Made by a program: the position numbers and the translations under genes. Positions 1 to 10,544 of a stretch of DNA of 45,890 nt are shown here, piece by piece (within the stretch, counting starts at the first letter, position 1; each line of letters begins with the position of its first letter). The stretch is taken from assembly GCA_024196135.1 (NCBI GenBank), contig JAMQCK010000166.1, forward strand, positions 1 to 45,890, given 5' to 3'. This DNA comes from Pleurotus ostreatus/Saccharomyces cerevisiae fusant. Lineage: Eukaryota; Opisthokonta. The notes beneath the pieces were generated by a model. The model searched no databases. It was not told where the DNA came from and saw nothing but the letters and a program-made list of their open reading frames with translations.

Positions 1-2144
1 ATCCGCCCAGGCCATATCCCTGTCCGAGCAACGCACCGATGTGAGCCGGATGACAGACATCGTTGGCAACTGCGGCGGAGGGTCGTTCATAGTGGACCAC
101 ACGCGGCACTCGATCTCGAAGTCGCGCTACGGTAGGCGGACGGTGACGTCCTCGACGTACACCTTCGGGAGGGCAATTATCTTCGCTGTGGATTCCCAAG
201 GTTCGTTAATCAATGACATATGCAACACCATGGCTGACGGCGAGTATCGTCAGTCGACGAGGGCTTCCGTAGCAAGCTCGTTTTCCAGATGACGGAAGCG
301 CAGAAGGAGGTTGAGATGCTCGACGAGGAGGTCTCGAGGGTGGAGGCCGAAATTACTACTGCTAATGGCAAGGGGCGAGAGTTGAACGCCGAGATGGTAC
401 GAGGCAGCAAATTCGCTAAGCAGAAGGGACTGACGATTCCCCAAGGACGCAGTCAAGAAGCGGGTCGACGCGATCAAGCAGACCAAGAACCGCAAAGCAC
501 AGCTTAAGTCACAACTCCGTGCGTATCTTATTGTCCGTATGATCTGCTCGTTCTGACCGTGACCCCAGAGACCAAGCGTGACCGACTACGGACAACGCAA
601 AACGAGGAGCCTATCGAGGCTAAGCGCGCCAAACTGAAGAAGCAGCTGCTTGAGCTGGGCACGAGACGCATCAAGCTGACGAAGGAGATCATCGTATGTG
701 TGCGCTCCCGTATTACGTATCCTGGTATGCTCACACCCCTGCAGGACCTCGCTCGTACGATCCGTGACGAACAAACCAAGAACACGATGGCCGGGATCAA
801 GCATCTGCAAATCACGGCGAACAAGGAGGCGCTGGAGAAGCTCGTCAAGGAGAAGGATGAGAAATATCAGAAGGCGCTGGCGAAGTTTGCCGAACGTGCG
901 TATGCTTGTTGATGTTTTGATTGCTGTCTTCTGACGTTTTGCTTGCCTCCTTCGGCGTTCTCGTCCCCTGCTTCGACTTTTTCCTTGCGTTGTCAATATT
1001 CCAATAGTCGACAAGCAGTATCAGAACGACAAGATCCAGACGAAGGCTGCGCTCGACGCGAGCCACGCTGCTTTGGCCGATTGCGACCCAGATATTCGCG
1101 CACAGTACGAGGAAATCCAGCGGAAGCGCGCGGAGTACAAGGCGGCTGTCGAGCAGGCGAAGAAGGAGGGCAGGGATGAGCCTGAGCCGCCGGAGGATAT
1201 GGACCAGCGAACAGCGGAGGATCTGCAGACTGCGCTTGACAATGAGGAGGCGAAGCTCGAGCTCAACAGCAATAACAATCCCGGTGTGGTGGAGCAGTAT
1301 GAGGCTCGCAAGCGTCAGGTGAGTCTGCATCGTGACTGCATTGATGTAGTGTGTGCTGACGGATGGTCATAGATTGAAGTGCTGGAGAGGACCATTGAGA
1401 AGGAGCAGCGAGAAGCGGCCGGTTTGGAGAAGAAGATCAAGCGCGCTCAGGACAACTGGAAGCCAGCGCTTGAGAAGCTCGTCTCCAGCATTGGCAAGAA
1501 GTTCTCCGCTACCTTCGATCGTAAGTCGTCCTGCCTTCGCTTCAGGTCGGGCGTCGCTCAACCGAGCATATAGGCATCGGCTGTGCGGGCGAGGTCCGCA
1601 TTCGCGAAGATCCTGACTATGACAAGTGGGCTATCGACATCCTCGTCAAGTTCCGCGACAGCGAGAAGCTCCAGTTGCTGACTGCGCAGCGCCAGTCGGG
1701 TGGTGTACGTGTCAACTTTCTCTCTTTTCCTTTCCCAAGAAACTGACCCATGGGCGTAGGAACGTTCACTTACGACTATTCTCTACCTCATGAGCCTGAC
1801 GGAAGAAGCGCGGGCTCCCTTTTCCCTCGTCGACGAGATCAACCAGGTTCGTTGCTTTCCCAGTTATCTTGGATGTCTGCTCATAGCATCTGCAGGGCAT
1901 GGACCAACGCGCCGAACGCATGGTGCACAACTCGATGGTCGAGGTTACGTGCAAGCCAGAGAGCGCACAGTACTTCCTCATCACGCCCAAGTTGCTGCCC
2001 GACCTCAAGTACCATGAGCGCATGAAGATCCTTTGCGTCAACAACGGCGAATGGCTGCCTGAGGACACGTCGGCAGGTGGCAACATGAACGACATGATCA
2101 CAAGGTTCTTGCGCCACCGCAACAAGAATGCGAATGCTGCGTAG
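1..2144 (+). CDS. SMC5: SMC5, structural maintenance of chromosomes protein 5 (3' part)
   Basis: ATPase subunit of the nuclear SMC5/6 complex, which acts in recombinational repair and sister-chromatid resolution. The window enters in the hinge region (a YGRR motif near base 130), continues through a long charged coiled coil, and ends with the C-terminal ABC head: signature SGGERS (split by an intron at 1705-1759) and Walker B/D-loop VDEINQGMD, the latter typical of SMC5. Exons in frame: <2-200, 254-396, 446-518, 569-693, 745-895, 1008-1318, 1373-1520, 1574-1704, 1760-1846, 1896-2144. All junctions keep the frame and the stop is TAG. The N-terminal head lies outside the window. The identity is secure from the Walker B context. 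Exon 2 is preceded by a short intron with donor GTTCGT, the least certain junction. Confidence 0.93.
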
Positions 2145-2576
2145 GTGTATCGGCAGGCTCGTTGTTGACTAATTATCGCTATTTGTATCTTTATACTCCT
2201 GACTTGCGTATCATAGCCTCTGCCTAGTAACAACGTTCACTCCGAGAACGCAGTTTCCGTGGATATACCTTGCAATACGCGTCTCTGCAATGCGCAATGA
2301 TAAGCAAATGATTCTTCTGTTAAACATGCGCGTTGAACATATAGGCACATGAAGTCGTACCAGCAATGTCCAATAGACACGCACAAGGCAGTGGACTGTC
2401 CTCCGTCGCGGTACTTAGACTTACAAGTGTCCATCGCATTACGTGAAAAGATGATGACGAATTCCTTTACACAACTACCAGTTTGTGCCAGCGGGCTCTG
2501 CCAGCGAGAACGCGGTAGGCGCTGAACCATCGCCAGTGCTTTGCTACATCTCTCAAGCACCATAAGGGTCTTTACC
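2145..2576. other. Convergent intergenic region, SMC5 / DUF6699 gene
   Basis: This 432-base spacer separates two convergent genes, so it should hold both 3' untranslated regions. I see no ORF with coding character, no tRNA and no repeat. There is no canonical AATAAA signal that I can assign confidently. Confidence 0.5.
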
Positions 2577-4001
2577 TTATAAGGTGAGAGGTCGCTTGAC
2601 GAGAATGGGATTGTGGTACTTATAAGCCGGGTTTACGTTTTCCGACAATTCGTCCTTGGGTCGCGTGAACAGCTCCCACTGACAGGGCGTTGTCCGCTTG
2701 GCTAGGCCTCCAAAATGCGTCTCGCCAAGCAGCAGGTCGAGACGGAGGACGCCGCGACCAATCTCCTGCCTGCGGATGGCGGCATCCGGATTCGCATCGC
2801 ACCGCGCATAAAACGCTGTGCTGACCCTCGTCACGCCATGTTCCGCCACGCATCGTTTGTACTCGGCGGGCGCGGCGGGTGCGTCGAAGTGGGTATGCAG
2901 GGAGCGCAAGAAGTCGATCACCCGGACGGTGTCGGTGTTGACGGCCGCGACGTGGACGATGCCGCACGGCGTGATGATGTTGTGGTCGATGGTCAAGGGC
3001 ATCGTGGCGGGGACACTGAGGTTGACGTCGGAGGCGTTCGCGCGCCTGATGTTGGTGTCGAACGGTAGGGCAAAGTCCCAGCCGACCAGATGGGTGGATT
3101 TGCCGGGCTTGTATGCTAGGAGCCTGTGGATCTTGGGTGTGTTTTCGGAGTCCGCAGAGGAGGAAGACGATTGGACAGGGATGGATGGGTCGGAAGACGT
3201 GGTTGTGGTCTCATGCGGTGTATGCAGCTCTTCCTCGTACACGTCGAATATACCATCTTCTTCCTCATCGCTGTCACTGTCGCTGTCACCGTCACTGGCC
3301 TGCCTCCCTCTAAGCTCGTGCTCGAGCTCATTGTCGACCGCCCTGCCCGGTATATCATTTGTGTCGGTTTCTTCCATGTGCAGATTGAGGAACTTAATCG
3401 GAGCGGCCAATTCTTGCGATGGAGTGTTGCACGATTGAGCATGGAGAGGCTGGGAAGGAGGGGTGTCTGCAGAAGGACGAGGATTGTCTTCTGAGACATT
3501 ATCATCAGGTCCTGAGGGCCGAGGAGTGTCCGGCGTGGGCGAAGGCGACGAGCCATAAGTGAGCGAGGGTGAAGCAGCATGCACATGCGGCGACGGCCGA
3601 GCAGGTGGTGACGGATGAGGAGATGGACCAGCAGTCGAAATCGCATCATCATCGTCCGTCAAACATCGACTCGGAGTCAAAGGGGGATGTGGTGTCTGTA
3701 CATCTCCTGAGTCCCTGTGCGGCGCGTAGGAAGGTGCCGGCTTTGTCTGAGCAAACACTGCTTCGGCGGGCATCGACGCTGTCATCATGGTAGGCACAGG
3801 TGCAAGCGTAGCCGGTGGCGCCTCCACTGCTCTCATCGGGGGCACCTCCGCTGTCCTCGTAAAGGATTGGTGTTTCCTCGCCACTGCCTTACCAGCGTCC
3901 GAAATCATCACATCCTCGGCGCGATCTTGTTCGGTGTTCATCACGGGATTCTCGACGTTCTCTATACGCCTCAGGGTTACCGCATCTGTTGACATGGTCA
4001 T
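2577..4001 (-). CDS. DUF6699 domain protein, acidic, 474 aa
   Basis: A single uninterrupted reading frame. The first two thirds are low-complexity: Pro/Ser-rich (about residues 65-200), then acidic with Ser-Asp repeats (SDSDSDEEED). The last 150 residues form a folded domain of the basidiomycete DUF6699 type. It opens with a W-x-F-A-L-P-F-D segment, has the central PATMPL and VRVIDF motifs, and ends with LDLLLGETHFGGL followed by a Trp-Glu-Leu. The function of DUF6699 is unknown. The start ATG at 4001 lies inside the last predicted exon of the upstream minus-strand gene in another frame, so either the genes overlap by 113 bases or one model is wrong. The family assignment is from memory of its motif pattern. 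Confidence 0.75.
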   Translation of the reverse strand: MTMSTDAVTLRRIENVENPVMNTEQDRAEDVMISDAGKAVARKHQSFTRTAEVPPMRAVEAPPATLAPVPTMMTASMPAEAVFAQTKPAPSYAPHRDSGDVQTPHPPLTPSRCLTDDDDAISTAGPSPHPSPPARPSPHVHAASPSLTYGSSPSPTPDTPRPSGPDDNVSEDNPRPSADTPPSQPLHAQSCNTPSQELAAPIKFLNLHMEETDTNDIPGRAVDNELEHELRGRQASDGDSDSDSDEEEDGIFDVYEEELHTPHETTTTSSDPSIPVQSSSSSADSENTPKIHRLLAYKPGKSTHLVGWDFALPFDTNIRRANASDVNLSVPATMPLTIDHNIITPCGIVHVAAVNTDTVRVIDFLRSLHTHFDAPAAPAEYKRCVAEHGVTRVSTAFYARCDANPDAAIRRQEIGRGVLRLDLLLGETHFGGLAKRTTPCQWELFTRPKDELSENVNPAYKYHNPILVKRPLTL

Positions 4002-5524
4002 TCCTCAGTAGGGTCGCAGATGGAACCTCCTCGCCTTCTCCGACCGTCTCGAGCTCGTAGTGTACAAGGACATCTTGACTATTCAAGTCATTGATGACAT
4101 TTACCTAGAAGTTATGAGACAATTTCGAAGCCCTTCAAGAGGCCAAGGCTCACATCACCAGATGTAGACATCCAAGCATCGTCATGCGTGTATGCAATGT
4201 TACAATTCGTCTGAAAGAAATCAGTGAACTACTTACTATGGATGCTTCATGAAGCTCGTACATTATCCATAATGTATTGATTGAGTACGTCAGAAGGATG
4301 GTACGGCTGGATTACGGTCAATAAAGGCGACGGAGGGCTGAGAACATGCACATACTGTGGTCGATGCCGGGAAGGGCTCGAAAACTGCTTTTTCATCTGT
4401 TTCCCAACTCTCGTCCTCGTTTGAGTCGATACTACTATCGTGATTGACATCTTCCTCTTTGACTGAGCCTTGAGACTCATCTGCGGTATCCGTGCAGACC
4501 TCGGCAGCCTCAACTTGTTGAGCCTTACCCGTCACCTCTTGACTTGTCGAAACGACAGGGGATGACGTCGTCTTGAGAGAGGCCGGCTTCCCGAAGTTAC
4601 GAGATCCTGTGTAGTCGACCACCTTCAGACTAGTCGCCTGCTTTCGCAGCCAGAATCTGCGGCGTATCATGATCTTATACCCGCGTACGAAGACGCACTG
4701 GTTTTCGACCGGTAATCCATCATCCCCGCATATGAGAGTTCTGGCGTCGGGACCCTGGCGCGCAGACTGGCTGGTAAGGTGTCGCCATTGATAATCATGC
4801 CGTAGTCCAGCATGTGCCATGGGTGTTGCCGTGAACTGGAAGGACACGGCGTGCGATCGTTGTGCATCGCGGAAAGTCAATGCGCCCCAGGTCGGCACCT
4901 TGTCGATGCCAGTGACCAGGTAGAGGTCGCCATTGTCGATCTTCCAGCCAAGATCGTCCTGCACGTACGCGTACCATTCTTGACCGTGACGTTGTATCTG
5001 TTTCTCGTACGCCCTCAGGTGCTTCGCATCCCTTCGCGATCCGCCCTGTGGAAGTGCAAGTATAGCTCCTTCGTCTTTTTCCACGGAAAATTCGATAGCG
5101 AATTCGACGCCTACGGGAACAAGGCTGTCCATGCATCAGTGTCGTATTCAGTGCGTCCGGTATGCACTCACGCAGCGTCAGCTCCTGCATCAATGGAAAT
5201 GGATTTCATCGCAAAGTCCGCGCTTTGGACAAAAGCGCCATTCCGGTTGAAGTACGACGGCCTGAGGCAGGTCGGGCCTATTTCGATGTGCTCGAAATTT
5301 GGAGGAACGCCGCCTTGATTGACAGGATCGTCTGCAGACGAGCATATATTGAAGAGGAATTGGAACCCGCCGTCCTGGCTGATCACGCCAACGTCGCCGA
5401 TGCGCGCACCCGATTGTCGGTAGCATAACGGAAGTTCTTCATCGGGTTCCGGAATCCAGAGGGGATACCCTTCGCGTAGAGGAAGTAGATTTTGGGCGTA
5501 TATCTGCGAGACGTGCTGATCCAT
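3889..5524 (-). CDS. Conserved basidiomycete protein of unknown function
   Basis: Five exons: 5524-5172, 5124-4356, 4306-4262, 4210-4154, 4104-3889; all phases agree and give 479 residues. It resembles an Agaricomycete protein family that occurs in many paralogues. Its recognisable blocks are an N-terminal IYAxxLLxxxxGYPLWxPEP, then GDVG with ADDPxNxxGVPPxF, a central W-Y-A-Y plus YLVTGIDK, and a C-terminal run of small exons encoding HPSD..NQY and THDDAW. The reaction and partners are not known, and I see no catalytic motif, signal peptide or membrane helix. An acidic linker sits around residues 330-375. The last exon overlaps the start of the DUF6699 gene by 113 bases on the same strand. 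The first three exons are well supported and the last is less certain. Confidence 0.72.
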
Positions 5525-6109
5525 GAGGGTGGAAGGCAGGTGCTGTTGAGGGCGCTTCTGATCCGATATGGTGTCACAGCCTCCCCATCTCAGCGCTCAC
5601 ACGGATCGGAGGGTGTATGTTGGGCTGCCGTCTTGATTTCCTTTTGTTTCGCACTGGAGTCCTCAGAACAGGCCGTATGGTATGCTTGAGTACTGGTGGT
5701 TCATGGGCCAAAGCGTCGTGTACAGTATGGTTTGAAGTCCGGGATCAAGCCCCTCCACGCGCGCGCACGCGGGTTTACCTTCCTTTTTCAGGCTTTGTAG
5801 AAGCCTCCGCGAGCAAGCTAGGATGAGGTCATCGTTCCCGTGTACCGGGTGGATTTGTTCTGAACCTATGGACAGTCAGGAAGTCATAGTCTCGGGATCC
5901 CGATCTAGCCTTCTGAAGAACGACCGTTGTTCTGATACCGAAAGGCCATCTCTACTTTGTGAAGAGATAGAAAAGTTATGGATACCGTAACTCTATTCAG
6001 GTCCGCGAGCCTGACCTACAAGCCATATGAAGGTAATCAACATATACGAGTCATCGGTTTGTTCTTGCGAGCGACGGAACGAGCGACGAGGCAGTAGAGT
6101 CAGCGAGTA
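5525..6109. other. Intergenic spacer
   Basis: 585 bases between two minus-strand genes, holding the promoter of the gene starting at 5524 and the 3' end of the membrane-protein gene. There is no convincing ORF and no repeat. Several short ORFs on the plus strand lack coding character. Confidence 0.5.
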
Positions 6110-8752
6110 TCAGCAGGATTCAGTATGTTCAACAGTTGTAGGGGTAAAATATACATTGTCGCAATCAAAGGTCTCCCAGTTCGAAGGGTCCGACTTATGC
6201 AACCGTACTTCGTCCATATCGTCCGTCTGCTCGTTCACGAGTGTGGACGAGCTCGAGGTCGTCGAAGCGAGCGACACGATGCGTTCACTGCCGCCGGTGA
6301 TAATAGTGCGTTGACCGCCCCCGAGATTTGAGTCCCGTGCATTAGGTGGAGTGCGTACATCAGGCGGGACGACGAACATCCCCGCATTGCGCAGCTCCTG
6401 CTCGTTCGGCCTCTGGACGCGACCGACAGTGCTCAGCGCGTCTGGGCGGCCTCGTACGAACCAGACAATCTGAAGGAGACCCAAGGTGTCCAGGACATCG
6501 ACGGCGCCTATGGCTCGTGTCTCTCGAGGGCGCACGAGAAGCAGATTCATTACCATGAGCAGAGTTGACGCGCAGAGGCCAAAAACTACCGGGGTGCGAT
6601 TCAGCTGAACGAATAGATGAGCTTACGACGACATTGGGGGACGGGAGGAAGCCTCGTACATGTAGCCGGCGCACGGCCTCTGGGCGACCTATGGCGATGT
6701 TGCTTGTGCGCTCGATGCCGTATTGGTTGTCTGTGTTCACTTGGTTGACTGAGTTCCGCGTGAGCCGTCTAACGAAGAGGTCAAGGGATGCTACACACGA
6801 GACCAAAAGTACGCGGCGGCAAGCTCGCTCAGCGCGTTCTCGACGTGGTGAAGCTTGACTCGGCCACGCGGTACGTGCGTAGCGGACCACCCTGGTAGCT
6901 GTAGCCCGAGATACGAAGCGACAAACCTAGCAAGATTTGAGAACAACTTCACAGAGAACTAATAGAGAAGGCGTACTTCTCCATGAAGCCGAGCTTATAA
7001 ACGCCCGTCCCTCCCAAGGTAAAGCTGGTCTGGTACTGCTTCATAACCGCCGTGATCCACTGTGAGTTTGATGAGCATGACGACCAACTTCCCCCCTCCA
7101 CGCTTACAAGATCCAATATCGCCAGCTCATCTCGCGGCACTGGATCCTGAGGTTCCCAGGTCGACCATAACGCGCTCTCGCGCAGAGCTGGAACCTGGTC
7201 CAGCTTTGCCACCCTTGTCGTCGTGTCGACCTGGATGGTATGGTTCTAGCTATAGAGATCGCAGCCGATCATCGATATGTTCGGGGGATGCCCGTTGGGC
7301 TCGGGTAACGAGAAGTTGGAGAGGACATCGCCCGCGGAGTCCTCTATGTCGAAGGTACCGTACAAGTAGAAGCTCCGATTCGCGCCAGGGCGTATGTCGT
7401 CGGAGGTGATGTTGTGCCAGGTGAGGGCCATGGCGTTGTTCGCTGGGCATTGTAAGCTTTAGTAAGACGTAAAGATCGCGAGGGACTCACGCTGAATGTA
7501 CTTGACCCGGATGTCTTCCTGCTTGGTGCCATTCGGATACGCGTGAGAGACGCTGTACCACATAGGTGCGCTCTTCGGATACGTGTCGTCCACGGCCAAG
7601 GAGTCCAGCGTGCCGCAGGACACGTCGAAGGTCGTCGCGTTCACGAGCGCGATCGTATCGCTGAGCGTGTTGGTGACGAGCTGATCATATATGGTCGCCT
7701 TCGCGAGCCCCACGGTCTTGTCCGGGTCAAGAAGCAAAACATACGGCAGCAAGCTCGATGCGTCACTGAAAAGAGCATGCAATAGAGTCGACGCATCGCG
7801 CGCATCAGTGGGCCAAGTGCTATGCTTCACGTATAAGCCAACGATGTAGATTAAGCGAGCGAGACGCACTGAAGCATGTTATACACGTCCGGGTACGCCA
7901 TCTGCGTAGTAATATTGTCCGGGTGATACAGGTTCCCGACCTGCAGCGAGAACATGGCTGGCATCGTGATATGCAGAACAGTGACGTTCACGAGGTACCC
8001 GGCTATGCACAAAACCCACGGCAGGGCACTTTTAATTCTGCTCTGGCCAAATAGGGCCATGAGAGCGGAGCCGATGCCGATCCATGACTTGAACTCATCG
8101 TGCATGGCGGTCAAGGTCTGCTCGCTGGTCAGCAGGCGTCGCAGGGCGAGCCGCTGGCTTAGCCATATGAGCAGCGCGCCGTAGAGCTGGGGAATGTTGC
8201 GTTAGAGGCATTTAAAAGATTTCAAGGGGTAGGGGTACGCACTGTCGCGAAAATGGTTCCCGAGACGGTGATGACCGTTGAGGTCAGATTGTCGAAGTTG
8301 CCGTCGCCGCTCAAGGGGATCGTGAGGCCCTCCTCTAGGTGGTGATAGCATACTGCGAACAGCACAATGTGCAGGAAGAACAGGTATCCGTGTAGCGTGT
8401 ATGACAACCGTCGCAGGAATCGCACTTTGCCAAGTTTGGTACTCAGAGCTTGCGTCAAGCGCTCTAAAGCGATAGATGAGCACTTGGTTCTAAAGTGAGA
8501 GGCTAAGGGACGCACCTGGCGCGGCGGTCCACTTCGAGTGCGAGATGGGCGTGCGTGCGTACCGCAGATCACCAGCGCGAGACATGCGAACGGTCGGGGT
8601 AATGAACGACAGGAAAGGAGGGTGTATTAGACAATAAACAGGGTGGAGGATGTTACTTGAGTCTTGAGCTTAACGCTCGCGTCGACCAAGGCGTGAAACT
8701 CCGGCGCGGCTCTCGGGCGCAGTCCCGACAACTCAACACTGGACGTCGACAT
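6110..8752 (-). CDS. Multipass membrane protein of a basidiomycete family, with in-frame TAG
   Basis: Ten-exon model: 8752-8657, 8531-8516, 8463-8243, 8186-7870, 7765-7491, 7442-7108, 7059-6977, 6926-6799, 6748-6660, 6604-6110; phases agree throughout. Hydrophobic helices lie near the N-terminus (YLFFLHIVLFAVCYHHLEEG), at LYGALLIW, at the WVLCIAGYLVNVTVLHI stretch, and near the C-terminus (VVFGLCASTLLMVMNLLLV). A long Asn/Thr-rich presumed extracellular loop lies between them. The family is common in polypores and its function is unknown. In exon 6 the frame is broken by TAG at 7246-7248, yet coding resumes at once in the same frame. I found no GT donor that would splice the stop out and keep frame. 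The 16-base second exon is the least certain part. Confidence 0.68.
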
Positions 8753-9008
8753 GATGGCCTCCGTCAAGATGTGGGTCGTGACTTCGACGTGATTTCGCCG
8801 TGACCGCGCCACAGTGGCAGCTAGCGGGCCGGAGAAACGCCGCGCTCGCTCCCCAAGGCTCCTTTTCTTCCTCTGAAGATCCCTAATTTGTGCCGTTTCC
8901 TCTTCACGGTGGAAATATAGACGAAGATGGACGGAATGAAGCAACGAATACAACAGGGCATGAATAGTAGAGTAGGTACATTAGATCAGGTCCTGGCCTT
9001 TGGCATTC

Positions 9009-10338
9009 TCACTCGCCCTCCAACTCCCGAATCCGAGCCTGCAGTCTCTCATTCTCGTACTCAAGTCTGCAGATTGCATATATTAGTCGAGGCTCTCTCA
9101 TGAAGAAGAGCGAAAATAGCACTCACTCTTCAACCTTCATCACCAGGTCCGCATTCTCCTCCTCCAGCTCCTCAATCCGCTTCTTCGCGCTCTCCTCGCG
9201 CTTGTCGGCGAGCGCGCGGCGCTTGCGGAGCTGAGCGGGGATGCCCGAGAGTTTGTCGAGAAGGTCGGAAACCTCCTCGGGCGAGAGCTCTGGCGCCTGG
9301 CTCCCGGTAAAGCTGCGTAAGGACGATACTGAGGCGGACTATGACCAAGGTAAGCGTCAGCTGCGATCGTATACTATGTTGATGATAAATAGATATAAAA
9401 CTTACCTGCCGAAGTCCCTGCCCACGACGCGAAGGGCCCGGATGAGGAGTGGACATGCTATTCTGCGCAGAAGGTCCAAAGACATCTTCACCCACGAGAG
9501 ATTCCTGCGAGCTCGCAGGTTCGAGCGCGCGCCCCTTGCCTTTATTCGTGGAGAGCAACATCGGCGGCGCCTGTGGGCCTCTCGAGGGTGTCTGCGGGCC
9601 TTTCGAAGGCGCCTGCAGGCCCCTCGCCTGCGTGTGCGTGCCCCTCATTTGAGTCTGCGGCCCCTTCGTCGGTGTCACAGGGAGCGGAACCGATACATCA
9701 CGTTCATATTGAGCATCACTCTTGCTCCCCGACTTCTCTGCCAGCGCTCGCTCAATCGCCTCCAGGCGCTTGCGCTTGTCCTCCGGCGTGTTGAAGTTGT
9801 TCCGCGGGATCGTGCCGTTGTTGCCTCGGGCTAGTTTCTTCGCGGGGGTGGTGAAGGAGGGCGAGGCGCCGCGTTTGCGGGGCGTTGAGGGCGGCACCTG
9901 CGACGAGGAGGAAATCTGCGAGTCCTGCGATCCCATTACGCCTGCCATGGCTGTGTCGTCTTCTTCGGGGTCCTGGAAGCCGGGGATCTCGTCGACCCAG
10001 ACTTGAATCGGAAATTACTTGAGCTTCATGGACAACATAAGTTGGTGTTGATGGCTCACCAAAGAAGTTGCACTGTGGTAGCGCCGCGCAAACAAAGAAA
10101 TCTCTGGACACAGTTTCAGTCCAGTGTACCGTGTTAGTGAAATAACCTGTTTCCTACCTGTTAGGATTCTTGGAAGTATGGCTAGTTCGTCGTATAGCGG
10201 GTATAGTGTGCTTATAGCACCTAACAACACCCTCACTGGAAATGGATGAGCGTGGATTGTACATAGGCCGCTCGTGTACTCATACCTGTCCACAGGACTC
10301 GTGAGGACGACCTGCTCTTGGCTGGCAGTCCGTATCAT
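9009..10338 (-). CDS. GRF-type zinc finger protein with C-terminal coiled coil
   Basis: Six exons: 10338-10286, 10235-10158, 10103-10060, 10001-9406, 9338-9127, 9066-9009, giving 346 aa with every phase matching. Residues about 24-60 form a GRF zinc ribbon. The ligand pattern is C24-x2-H27, then NPNRDFFVC ending at C49, C55, and the closing NFFVWVDE. GRF ribbons bind single-stranded nucleic acid in proteins such as APE2, NEIL3 and topoisomerase III. Here there is no nuclease or topoisomerase domain. The ribbon is followed by a Pro/Gln/Gly-rich linker with repeated GPQTP-like units, and then a charged coiled coil from about residue 270 to the end. A nuclear DNA-repair or RNA role is inferred only from the ribbon. 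Confidence 0.83.
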
Positions 10339-10544
10339 GCACGTCGAGATGATGGTTCAGGACAAGCGCCGTCAAAGTCAACCGTTGTCAGGAGTCTGAA
10401 TCTCGGTGCCGAAGATGCTGGAAGGGCTCGTGACTTTCGGAGATGTTTAAATTACGTAAACATTCATTCCCACGGTTGAACTTGATGGTTGGCATGAGTA
10501 CACAAATGTGGATAAACGATGGGTCAGCAATATAATATGCACTA

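Noticed and set aside
2577..4001. DUF6699 ORF as the C-terminal part of the upstream conserved protein
   Set aside because: The frames differ and no donor/acceptor pair clearly joins them. Left as separate genes with the overlap flagged.
7083..7330. An intron removing the TAG in the membrane-protein gene
   Set aside because: The nearest upstream GT (GTTACC) paired with CATCCAG gives a length that breaks the downstream frame, and no closer donor exists.
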